DNA of 64,000 nucleotides from JAXDMK01 sp963790325 (lineage in GTDB: Bacteria; Actinomycetota; Acidimicrobiia; Acidimicrobiales; AC-14): positions 1,054,001 through 1,118,000 of the forward strand of contig CAWBNY010000003.1 of NCBI GenBank assembly GCA_963790325.1. Direction: 5' to 3'. Shown here piece by piece: positions 19,875 through 28,400 of the stretch; the stretch's first letter is position 1, and every line of letters begins with the position of its first letter. Both the position numbers and the translations under genes were made by a program. The notes beneath the pieces were generated by a model. That model had not been told where the DNA came from. It searched no databases and saw only the letters and a program-made list of their open reading frames with translations.

Positions 19875-21266
19875 CTAGGAATAGGTCCAGTCGGGGCGTT
19901 TGCGAGGGTGGCGCTCGTCGTAGGTGACGACGCCGTCGGCCAGGTCGACGATGAGGGGGACGACGAGGTCGGTGCGGGGCAGGGGGCAGTCGCCCTCCAG
20001 GTGGGCGGCGAACTCGCCGGGGAAGGCCCGCAGCATGCTCCGGATGACGATCTGCTCCTCCGTCCCCAGGTAGCAACGATTGGCGTCGGTGACCTCCGTC
20101 AGCCGGGCCCCGATCACCGCGATGTCCTCGTCGGTGCCCCGGCACGCCTCGATCTCGTTGAGGCGGTAGGTGATCTCCTCCGACCCCAGCTTGCACGCCG
20201 GGCACTGCCCGCACGACTCCACGAAGAGGAACCGGGAGAACTGGTACGCCAGCTCGACCATGCACGCGGACTGGTCGTAGACGGCGAAGCCGGCCGCCCC
20301 CATCCCGCTCCCGACCGCGGCCATGGCCTCGTACGACACCGGCGTGTCCAGCAACGAGGCGGTGATCACCGCGTTGGCCACCCCCGAGAACACCGCCTTG
20401 ATCGGCACCGACGGGTCGCGCGGACCGCCACCGACCGAGGCGATCACGTCCGAGAGCGGCGTCCCGAGGTCGACCTCGTCGTAGCCGGGACGGGCGACAT
20501 CGCCCACCACGGTCATGACGTGGTGGCCGGGCGAGTCCGACGTGCCCATGGTGCGGTACCACTCCGCCCCCCGGGAAAGGATGTGGGGCACGTTGGCCAA
20601 CGTCTCCAGGTTGTTGGCCAACGTCGGGTTGGAGAGATGCTCGTCGCTGTGGCCCGGTCCGGGCGTGGCCGTCTCCCATCCCAGCTGGGGGGCGGTGGCG
20701 AACAGGCCGTGCTCGTAGGGCGGCAGCGTCCGGGGCATCGGCGGACGGCCCTCGATCACCTCCAGCATCGCCTTCTCCTCGCCGAAGAGGTACTCGTCGG
20801 GACCCTCCACGATCGTGATGGGGACGTCGCCCGCCAGCCCCTCGGCCTGCATCTCCTCGACGGCCCGGGCCAGTCGCCGGATCTCGACGGTGAACTTGGC
20901 CTTGATCCCGATGAAGGCCTCCCGTGCGCCCACGGTGAGGGCGGCTATCGCGATGCCCTCGACCACCTGGTACGGGTTGGCCCGGAGGATGGCCCGGTCC
21001 TTGAACGTGGCCGGCTCGCCCTCGGCCGCGTTGCACACCAGGTAGCGGTGGGTGCCCTCCTGGCTGCGGATGCCGGCCCACTTGCGGCCGGTGGGGAAGC
21101 CGCCCCCGCCCCGACCCCGGAGCCCGGACAGGCTGATCTCGTCGACGGTGAACTCGGGGCCCAGCTTGCGGGCGGCGTCGAGTCCCGTGCCCCCGCCCAG
21201 GGCCCGCCACCCGTCGACCGAGGTGACCGGCTCCGCCGGCAGGAGGTAGCGCTCCACCGCAGGCAA
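19875..21266 (-). CDS. NuoF-like NADH dehydrogenase 51 kDa subunit homologue, stand-alone
   Basis: 463 residues with FMN- and NADH-binding loops (LRGRGGGGFPTGRKW, CNAAEGEPATFKDR), a SLBB region, and a 4Fe-4S site formed by ESCGQCPACKLG plus the later Cys in ANRCYLG. It would accept electrons from NAD(P)H. No nuoE, nuoG or other complex I genes adjoin it, so it may serve a formate dehydrogenase, hydrogenase or other diaphorase complex. The start is TTG 21266 with AAAGGG four bases upstream; an in-frame GTG at 21257 is an alternative. It is divergent from the next lipoprotein gene. Confidence 0.88.
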   Translation of the reverse strand: MPAVERYLLPAEPVTSVDGWRALGGGTGLDAARKLGPEFTVDEISLSGLRGRGGGGFPTGRKWAGIRSQEGTHRYLVCNAAEGEPATFKDRAILRANPYQVVEGIAIAALTVGAREAFIGIKAKFTVEIRRLARAVEEMQAEGLAGDVPITIVEGPDEYLFGEEKAMLEVIEGRPPMPRTLPPYEHGLFATAPQLGWETATPGPGHSDEHLSNPTLANNLETLANVPHILSRGAEWYRTMGTSDSPGHHVMTVVGDVARPGYDEVDLGTPLSDVIASVGGGPRDPSVPIKAVFSGVANAVITASLLDTPVSYEAMAAVGSGMGAAGFAVYDQSACMVELAYQFSRFLFVESCGQCPACKLGSEEITYRLNEIEACRGTDEDIAVIGARLTEVTDANRCYLGTEEQIVIRSMLRAFPGEFAAHLEGDCPLPRTDLVVPLIVDLADGVVTYDERHPRKRPDWTYS

Positions 21267-21283
21267 CGTACCCTTTGGGAGCG

Positions 21284-21700
21284 ATGGCTCCGAAACGGCT
21301 GGTCCGGCTGGCGCTCACCCTCCTGGTCCTGGCCGGCTGCGGCGGGGGCGACGAGGACACCGGCCTGTCCGACTCGGTCGAGGGACGGCGGCGGATGCCC
21401 TCGTGCGGCGCCTTCGTCGCCTCCCCGGGCGGGCTCACGGCCGAGGACGAGGCCGTTCGGGACTGCTTCCTCGCCGCCTTCCGGGCGGGCGAGCAGAAGG
21501 AGGTCGTCGTCACCCAGGCGACGGTGGAGGGCGACCCGATCGTCACCATCTACCGGGTGCTGGGACCCGACGACGTGGAGCTGTTCGTCGACTCCACCGC
21601 CGACCGGTTCGCGGCGGTGCCGATGGAGCACCGGCGGTGCCGCACCCTGGCCGAATCCGGCAACGGGCTCCTGGCCGACGTCTGCAGCTCCGTCAGCTAG
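21284..21700 (+). CDS. Small lipoprotein, function unknown
   Basis: 138 residues. Lipobox LAGC with Cys19, followed by GGGDEDTG. The mature domain has four further cysteines (PSCGAF, RDCFLA, RRCRTL, DVCSSVS), probably two disulfides, and a central beta-rich section (EVVVTQATVEGDPIVTIYRV). ATG 21284 was chosen over the TTG at 21275 because it gives a normal charged signal peptide. The start is only 18 bases from that of nuoF on the other strand. No family recognised. Confidence 0.78.
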   Translation: MAPKRLVRLALTLLVLAGCGGGDEDTGLSDSVEGRRRMPSCGAFVASPGGLTAEDEAVRDCFLAAFRAGEQKEVVVTQATVEGDPIVTIYRVLGPDDVELFVDSTADRFAAVPMEHRRCRTLAESGNGLLADVCSSVS

Positions 21701-21753
21701 CCCGCCGGGCCCCCAGGCAGGAGACGCCCCCCGGCCGAAGCTACGTTGGGTGG

Positions 21754-22554
21754 GTGCCGTTCGTGGAGGTCGAGGGGACCAATCTCCACTACGTCGACGT
21801 GGGCGTCGGCGACCCGCCTGTCGTGCTGCTGCACGGCTTCCCTCTCCACTCCGACATGTGGGCGCCCCAGGTGGCGTGCCTGGCCGCCGGCCACCGGGTG
21901 GTCGTCCCCGACCTGAAGGGCTTCGGGAAGTCACCCGCGCCCGACGACCCGGGGACCTATTCGATGGCCGACTACACCCGCCAGGTGGTGGGCCTGATCC
22001 GGGTTCTGGGCCTGGAAGGGGTCGTCCTGGGCGGGCTGTCGATGGGCGGCTACATCGCCTTCTCCCTGGTGGCCCGCAACCTCGACCTGCTGGCCGGGCT
22101 GGTGCTGGCCGACACCCGGGCCGGCCGGGACACGCCCGAGGTCGCCCAACGCCGCACCGACCAGCAGGAGCAGGTGCGCCGGGAGGGCACCGACGCCCTG
22201 GTGGAGACCTTGCTCGGCGGTCTGCTGGCCCCGCAGACCCTGGAGGACCGGCCGAAGCTGGTGGAGCAGGTCCGCAGGATCATGGCCTCGAACCCGCCGG
22301 CCGGGTTCGTCGGCGGGCTGGAGGCGATGAAGACCCGTCCCGACTCGCTCCCCAACCTGGGGGCGATCAAGGTCCCGACGCTGGTGCTGGTCGGGGCCCA
22401 CGACGCCCCCTCGCCCCCCGACGTGGTCCGGGTCTGGCAGCAACGCATCCCCGGCTCCGAGCTGGTGGTCATCCCCGGGGCCGGCCATCTGAGCAACATG
22501 GAGGACCCCGACACCTTCAACGCGGCCATCACCGACTTCATCGACCGCCTGTGA
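21754..22554 (+). CDS. Alpha/beta-hydrolase fold protein
   Basis: 266 residues. The nucleophile elbow is GLSMGG with Ser96, the oxyanion strand is VVLLHGFPLHSDMW, the acid is in LVGAHDAPSP and the His in GAGHLSNMED. The length and motifs fit the small esterase or 3-oxoadipate enol-lactonase-like group; no pathway genes are nearby to name a substrate. GTG 21754 opens the conserved N-terminal strand (VPFVEVEGTNLHYVDVG). It follows the lipoprotein gene by 53 bases on the same strand and may be co-transcribed. Confidence 0.9.
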   Translation: MPFVEVEGTNLHYVDVGVGDPPVVLLHGFPLHSDMWAPQVACLAAGHRVVVPDLKGFGKSPAPDDPGTYSMADYTRQVVGLIRVLGLEGVVLGGLSMGGYIAFSLVARNLDLLAGLVLADTRAGRDTPEVAQRRTDQQEQVRREGTDALVETLLGGLLAPQTLEDRPKLVEQVRRIMASNPPAGFVGGLEAMKTRPDSLPNLGAIKVPTLVLVGAHDAPSPPDVVRVWQQRIPGSELVVIPGAGHLSNMEDPDTFNAAITDFIDRL

Positions 22555-22774
22555 GGGCGAGGGCCGCCGCCCTGGGCCCCCGGGTCGGGATCGGTCCCGC
22601 CTGCTCGTCGTCCTCGAACGACTCGGCCGCCCCGATCTCGACGACGTCACGGCCGACCCGGTCCCGGCGCCAGCTCCTCCCACGGCCGGGCGAGGTGTGG
22701 GGGGCGCAGCCGGCCGCCGACAGCCTGGTCGTGGTCCGCGGCGCCTGACGCCCGACACGCGTAGCGTGCTGGTC

Positions 22775-23218
22775 GTGTCCGACCCCTTCGCCGACCTCTA
22801 CCCCCGCCGGCGGGAACGGGGCCGAGAACGCGAGCAGGAGCGCGAGCAGCCGCGCCCGCCCCGGGAGGCCTTCGTCGAGCACGCCCGCCAGGTCCTGCTC
22901 GCCCGGTGGGGGACTGCGCTCTCCCGGCGGGCGGCCGACCTCCCCGGCGCCCAGGTCGAGTTTCCGCTGGTCTCGGGCAACGGCCGCATCGTGGGCGACG
23001 TGCCGTGGCTGGCCGGGATGGAGTCCCCGGAGTGGAAGTCGGCCGCCCTTTCCGAGCACGTGTGGGTGATGAGCCACGTGGCCGCCGCCGACCGCCGGTT
23101 CCTCCTGTTGGGCCACGACATCGACCTCGTCATCCGGTGGGTCGGTCGCCGGCGGGGCATGCTCGACGGGGTGGAGGTGTGGTCGCTCGACGACGACCGG
23201 CTCGAGCGTCTGGCCTGA
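22775..23218 (+). CDS. Conserved hypothetical protein
   Basis: About 147 residues. It starts with a highly charged Arg/Glu stretch (RRRERGREREQEREQPRPP), then a compact domain with W/H-rich motifs (FVEHARQVLLARWG, VWVMSHVAAADRRFLLLGHDIDLVIRWVGR). No membrane segment or signal. GTG 22775 is taken as start; GTG 22766 is in frame and would add three residues. The 220-base spacer before it (22555-22774) holds no convincing gene, only short frames on either strand. Function not recognised. Confidence 0.6.
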   Translation: MSDPFADLYPRRRERGREREQEREQPRPPREAFVEHARQVLLARWGTALSRRAADLPGAQVEFPLVSGNGRIVGDVPWLAGMESPEWKSAALSEHVWVMSHVAAADRRFLLLGHDIDLVIRWVGRRRGMLDGVEVWSLDDDRLERLA

Positions 23219-23222
23219 GACG

Positions 23223-23633
23223 TCAGGACGGGGGGATGACCCCGACGCCTGCCAGCAGCGCTCCCACCCGGCTGAGGAGCTCGTTGGGGCTGAACGGCTT
23301 CACGATGTAGTCGTCGGCACCGGCGGCCAGGCCCCGGGCCAGCTCCGACTCCTGGGCCTTGGCCGTGAGCAGGATGATCGGGATGTCGGCGGTGGCGGGG
23401 TCGGCCCGCAGCACCTCGCACACCTCGATGCCGTTCATCTTGGGCATCGTCCAGTCGAGCAGGACGAGGTCGGGGCGGACGCCAGGGGCGCCGGGCGAGC
23501 CGCCGCCGGCGGCCGTCACCGCCGCCTCGCCGTCGCCCTCGCCGATGGTGTCGTAGCCGGCCAGGGAGAGCTTCCACGTGATCAGGGTCCGGATGTCGGG
23601 GTCGTCGTCGACCACGAGCACCGTCTTCTTCAT
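23223..23633 (-). CDS. Single-domain response regulator (receiver only)
   Basis: 136 residues, a CheY-like receiver with no output domain. Acidic pocket DDD (9-11), phosphoacceptor Asp60 in VLLDWTMP, conserved Thr90 in LLTA and Lys112 in VKPF. A Gly/Pro-rich loop (GGGSPGAPG, 43-51) lengthens the segment before the phosphorylated strand. A GAGGAGG ribosome site abuts the ATG. It is divergent from a SpoIIE-type phosphatase gene 160 bases away; such pairs often belong to one partner-switching signalling route, an inference here. No histidine kinase in the window. Confidence 0.93.
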   Translation of the reverse strand: MKKTVLVVDDDPDIRTLITWKLSLAGYDTIGEGDGEAAVTAAGGGSPGAPGVRPDLVLLDWTMPKMNGIEVCEVLRADPATADIPIILLTAKAQESELARGLAAGADDYIVKPFSPNELLSRVGALLAGVGVIPPS

Positions 23634-23789
23634 CCTCCTCGCTATCGGCAGTTCGCCGCCCAGCCTGAAGGGGGGCGATCCCGATAGCCTGACGGACCAG
23701 TCGAGCGGCGGTCGTCACCTTGAGAACCCAGGGACGAGGCCCGTCGCTCCCCGTTCCGCTAGGAGCTTCCCTCGCCTGCCGACCCTGCC

Positions 23790-24941
23790 CTGCTCAGCCG
23801 GGGTCTGGACGTCGCCCTCACCACCCTCCTTCGGCGCTCGACCCGGCTCACCCCCGACGACCTCCCCCGCCTCGTCACCGAGGTCCTGGTCGACGCCGGG
23901 TTCACCGACGTCGCCGCCCTCCTGGTCGACCTCGAGTACCGGTGCCTCCTCCCCCTCGGCCCGGGCCCGATGGGCGCCCAGGAGATCGACACCACCCTGG
24001 CCGGCCGGGCCTTCCAGGCGGAGCGATCCGTCGTGGCCACCGACACTGTGTGGGTGCCGCTGGTGAACGGCGCCGAGCGGCTGGGAGTCCTCCACGTCCG
24101 AACGCCAGACACGTCGGACGAGGTCCTGCGCCGGTTGGAGGACGTGGCCGGGTTGGTCTCGGCGCTGATCGTGACCAAGTCCCGGTACGGCGACGCCCTC
24201 GTCATGGCCCGCCGGACCCAGCCCATGTCCCTCGCGGCCGAGCTGCGATGGTCGATCCTGCCCCCGCTGACGTTCACCGGAGACCACGTCGGGATCGCCT
24301 GCGAGCTGGAACCGGCCTACGACGTGGCCGGCGACTGCTTCGACTACGCGGTCGACGACGGCGTCCTCCACCTGTCGGTCATGGACGCCATGGGTCACGG
24401 GCTGGAGGCGTGCCGGCTGGCCAACCTGGCCACCGCCGCCTACCGGTCGGCCCGCCGCCAGGGCCTCGACCTGCCCGCCACCTACCGGCTGATCGACGGC
24501 TGCCTGCGCGACCAGTTCGGCGACGAGCACTTCGTCACCGCCCAGCTGGCCACCCTCGACGTGGCCCGCGGCACTTTGGAGTGGGTCAACGCCGGCCACC
24601 CCCACCCCCTGCTGCTGCGCCGGGGACGGGCGACGGAGCTGCGGTCGGAGCCGGCCCTCCCCCTGGGACTGGGCGATGCCACCCCGGTCCCGTCCCGGGC
24701 CTCGCTGGAGCCGTCGGACGCGCTGCTCTTCTTCACCGACGGCATCGTGGAGGCGGGTTCCCCGGGCGGCGAGCGCTTCGGTGCCGGGCGGCTGCTCGAC
24801 CTCACCTGCCGGGCCCTGTCCGACCGGCAGACGCTGGCGGAGACGGTCCGCCGCCTGGTCCGGGCGGTGCAAGCCCACCGGGACGGCCCCCTCGCCGACG
24901 ACGCCACCATCGTGTGCGTCGACTGGCACCCCCAGCGGTAG
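23790..24941 (+). CDS. SpoIIE/PP2C-type serine phosphatase with N-terminal sensor-like region
   Basis: The C-terminal domain is a PPM phosphatase: metal-binding AYDVAGDCFDYAV, VMDAMGHGLEA, NAGHPHPLLLR, FFTDGIVEA and DDATIVCVDW. Such enzymes dephosphorylate anti-anti-sigma factors. The upstream 60 codons (LLRRSTRLTPDDLPRLVTEVL and on) look like the usual GAF-like sensor of this family, but no ATG, GTG or TTG exists in frame between the TAG at 23760 and ATG 23970. I place the start at CTG 23790 only tentatively. If ATG 23970 is used, the sensor part is lost (323 residues). Confidence 0.8.
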   Translation: MLSRGLDVALTTLLRRSTRLTPDDLPRLVTEVLVDAGFTDVAALLVDLEYRCLLPLGPGPMGAQEIDTTLAGRAFQAERSVVATDTVWVPLVNGAERLGVLHVRTPDTSDEVLRRLEDVAGLVSALIVTKSRYGDALVMARRTQPMSLAAELRWSILPPLTFTGDHVGIACELEPAYDVAGDCFDYAVDDGVLHLSVMDAMGHGLEACRLANLATAAYRSARRQGLDLPATYRLIDGCLRDQFGDEHFVTAQLATLDVARGTLEWVNAGHPHPLLLRRGRATELRSEPALPLGLGDATPVPSRASLEPSDALLFFTDGIVEAGSPGGERFGAGRLLDLTCRALSDRQTLAETVRRLVRAVQAHRDGPLADDATIVCVDWHPQR

Positions 24942-25005
24942 GCCACAACCCGGGCCCGGTGCCCGTGATCCGTCCTTGCGCCCGGCCCGCTACGAACAAA
25001 GGTGG

Positions 25006-25389
25006 ATGGCCATCGGAACGCTCTGTGAGATCCGACGCTGCCGGCGAGTGGCCGTCGGCGGCTTCGGCGCAGCCCTCGTCGCGGTCGGCGGGCTCGGGTT
25101 CGCCCGTCCCGACGCGGGCGCGTCCAGCACCGCGCCCGCCTACAACACGTTTCACGTCGCAGCCGGGGTCGTCGCCCTGACCGTCGCCGTGCGTGGTCGC
25201 CCGGCCGCCAACCGGGCGTTCCTCGTCGGCTTCGGCGCCGTCGACCTCTACCAGGCGCTCGCCAGCCGCCGGGGCTGGTTCCCCGTTGCTCTCTTCCGCT
25301 GGACACCGGCCGACGACCGCCTCCACCTCGCCGCCGGCACCGCCCTCCTGGTGCTCGGCGGCTGGCCCCGCCGGCGTCGGGCGACCTGA
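25006..25389 (+). CDS. Small integral membrane protein, possibly DUF4383-like
   Basis: 127 residues with about four hydrophobic segments. Two related motifs, NTFHVAAGVVALTVA and DRLHLAAGTALLVLGG, suggest an internal duplication, each placing a His at the start of a helix. This resembles DUF4383 membrane proteins, though I could not align them. ATG 25006 has AAAGG (24998-25002) three bases upstream. The gene converges on nrdJ with a 40-base gap. Confidence 0.7.
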   Translation: MAIGTLCEIRRCRRVAVGGFGAALVAVGGLGFARPDAGASSTAPAYNTFHVAAGVVALTVAVRGRPAANRAFLVGFGAVDLYQALASRRGWFPVALFRWTPADDRLHLAAGTALLVLGGWPRRRRAT

Positions 25390-25429
25390 GGTTCGACGAG
25401 TCGCCCGGTACGGCGCAGCCCGGAGCTCG

Positions 25430-28400
25430 TCAGGAGCAGCCGCTGGTGGTGCCGCAGCTGGAGCAGACGAAGCAGGCCCCCGCCCGTTGCATGACCATGC
25501 CGCACTGGTAGCAGTAGGGCGCGTCGGACACCTGAGGTTGGGGGGCGGGCGCGGCGACGGCCGCCTTGGCCACCGCCACCGCCGCCTTGACCACCGGGTC
25601 GGGGACGACCTCGGAGCCGATGGCGCTGGGCGTGGCCTGCTCCTCGACCCCGGGCAGGGTGGGCTGGCTGCGCTCGTCGATGGTGAGGATGCCGAGGTCG
25701 ACCCGCTCGTCGTAGGTGAGGTACTCCACCGCCAGCCGGCGGAAGATGTAGTCGACCAGGGAGCTGGCGAAGCGGATGTCGGGGTCGTCGGTCATGCCCG
25801 CCGGCTCGAAGCGCATGTTGGTGTACATGTCGACGAAGGCCTTGATGGGCACGCCGTACTGGAGGCCGTGGCTGACGGAGATGGCGAAGGCGTCCATGAT
25901 CCCGGCCAGGGTGGAGCCCTGCTTGGCCACCCGCAGGAAGATCTCGCCCGGCCGGCCGTCGTCGTACTCCCCCACCGTCACGTAGCCGTGGCAGTCGGCC
26001 ACCCGGAAGGAGAAGGTCTTGGAGTGCCGCATCCGGGGCAGCCGCTCCCGCGACGGCGGCAGGTGCTGGGGGACGGCCACCGCCTCGATCAGCTTGGCCG
26101 CCGCCTCGGCGATGGCCTTGTCGGTCTTGGTGGTGGACAGCGGTTGGCCCACCTTGCAGTTGTCGCGGTAGATGGCCAGGGCCTTGAGCCCGAGCCGCCA
26201 CGAGTCGATGTGGAGCTGCTCGACCTCGTCGACCGTCATCGTCTCGGGAACATTCACGGTCTTCGATATGGCGCCCGAGATCCACGGCTGGACGGCCGCC
26301 ATCATCCTCACGTGGCCCAGGTAGTGGATGACGTTGTCGCCCATGGAGCAGGCGAAGACGTCGAGGTGCTCGGCCGTGAGGTGGGGGGCGCCGAGGATCG
26401 ACTTGTTGAGGTCGATGTAGGCGAGGATCTCGTTGACCTGGTCGGGCCGGTAGCCCAGCCGGCGCAGGGCCCGGGGCACGGTCTGGTTGACGATCGACAT
26501 GGTGCCTCCGCCGACCAGCTTCTTGGTCTTGCACAGGCCGAGGTCGGGCTCGATGCCGGTGGTGTCGCAATCCATCATGAGGCCGATGGTGTTGTGGCTG
26601 ACGAAGCCGTTGGCCACGTAGGTGACGTTGTCGGGCACCGACAGGTCGTAGGTGAGCTCCTCGTCGCCCAGCTCCGACGAGGCGACCCGGTCGTAGTAGA
26701 AGGCGAGCAGGTGGCCGAGCTCGGCGTCACCGGTGCGCTCGAACAGCTCCGCCGCCATCCGCCGGGACACCCGGCCCCGGGAGAGCTCGAGCAGCAGCAC
26801 CTTCCGCAGCCGGTCGTCGCCGGGAGCCAGCCGGTCGACGAGCGAGCGGGACAGCGGGACGTGATCGCCCCCGCCGGTCTGAGCGGCCGTGCTGGCGGCG
26901 ACGGCGGCACCCTTGCCGTCGCCCAGGAAGCCGATCTCCGCCACCCACCGCCGGGCGTAGCCGGCGTCGACCAGCCGGAGCACGGCTATCGGCGCCTGGC
27001 CCCGGCCGGTGCGGGTGGTGGTTCCGGGCGTGCGGGTCGTCGGGTAGCCGAGCGCCAGCAGCAACGCCTGGACGTCGGCGGCGAAGTCCACCGTCGTCGA
27101 CCAGAACGTGGGGACGCCCGCCGTCACCGCGCCGTCGGCCTCGAACAGCCCCCGGAGGAAGGCCCGGTAGGCCTCGGGGTCGTTGCTGTGCAGCACCGCG
27201 TCGGGGATGTGGGCGGCGTAGCCCTGCCCGGCGTGGCCTTCGGATGGCGAGCGCTTGGCGAACCCGCACGCCTCCCACCAGAGGACGAGGCGGACCGAGT
27301 TGAAGGCGACCTCGGTGCAGCCGGCCTCCGGAGTGACCTGAGCCTCGGCGCCGAACAGCTCCTTGCCCAGCCGCTGGAGTCGCTCGACGACGTCGAAATC
27401 GGCTTCGGCGACACGAAATCGGAGGCCATGGGCGTGGAGCGAACCGTCGCCCATGAAGTAGCCGACGAGCTCGGCCAGCTCCGCGGTCATGCGGCGGGGT
27501 GCCTGGAGGTGGTGCTCGCCGGTCCGGTGCGCCTCGGGGAGCGGCGGGAGGGGGACGGTCCGGGGCACCCCGACGAGCTGGTGCAGGGCGAGGGGGACGA
27601 GGTCGCCGGGGGCGATGTCGGCGAAGCGCTTCCACTCCCACGATGCCGTGGCCTCGTGGACGACCTTGACCCGGTGCTGCGGCGTCCCCTGGATGCGGTA
27701 GCCGCCGGCGGTCTCGACCGACACGACCGGCTCCAGGCCGTTGACGTAGAACTTCGATGCCGTCCGGGGACCGTCGTCGGTGGCGACGTCGATCCCGAGG
27801 TCCTGCCACTGGTCGCCGTCGGGGTCGCCGAGCGACCGCAGGCGGACCAGGCCCCGATCGGTGGGCACCAGGCTGCCGCCGACCAGGCAGCCGGTGGGCG
27901 CCAGCACCGTGGCCTGGGAGTTGCGGACGCCGTAGACGTCGGCCAGGCCGACGGCGTCGTCCCACGCCTCCCGGGCCGCGGCCAGCACGGGGCTGGGGGC
28001 GAGGTTGGCGTCGATGACACCCAGCTCGTCGCGGTGCATGCCCAGAACCCGGTTCATGGGCTCCTTGTTGGCCGCGTAGCCGGCGAAGGGGCCCATGCGG
28101 GCGGCGGTGCGGGCCGAGGTGGCGTAGGCCTCCCCGGTCATGAGGGCGGTGATGGCACCGGCCCACGCCCGGCCGGCGTCGGAGTCGTAGGCCACGCCCA
28201 GGGCCATGAGCAGGGCGCCCAGGTTGGCGTAGCCGAGTCCGAGCTGGCGGAAGCGGCGGGACGTGTCGGCGATGCGCTCGGTGGGGTAGTCGGCGTTGCC
28301 CACCAGGATCTCCTGGGCGGTGAACACCACCCGCACCGCGGCCCGGAAGCCCTCGACGTCGAAGCTGCCGTCGTCGTTCAGGAACCGGAGCAGGTTGAGG

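Noticed and set aside
22555..22774. Short frames on both strands between the hydrolase and hypothetical genes
   Set aside because: A 66-codon plus frame (GTG 22551) and a minus frame both stay open, but neither shows motifs or a ribosome site.
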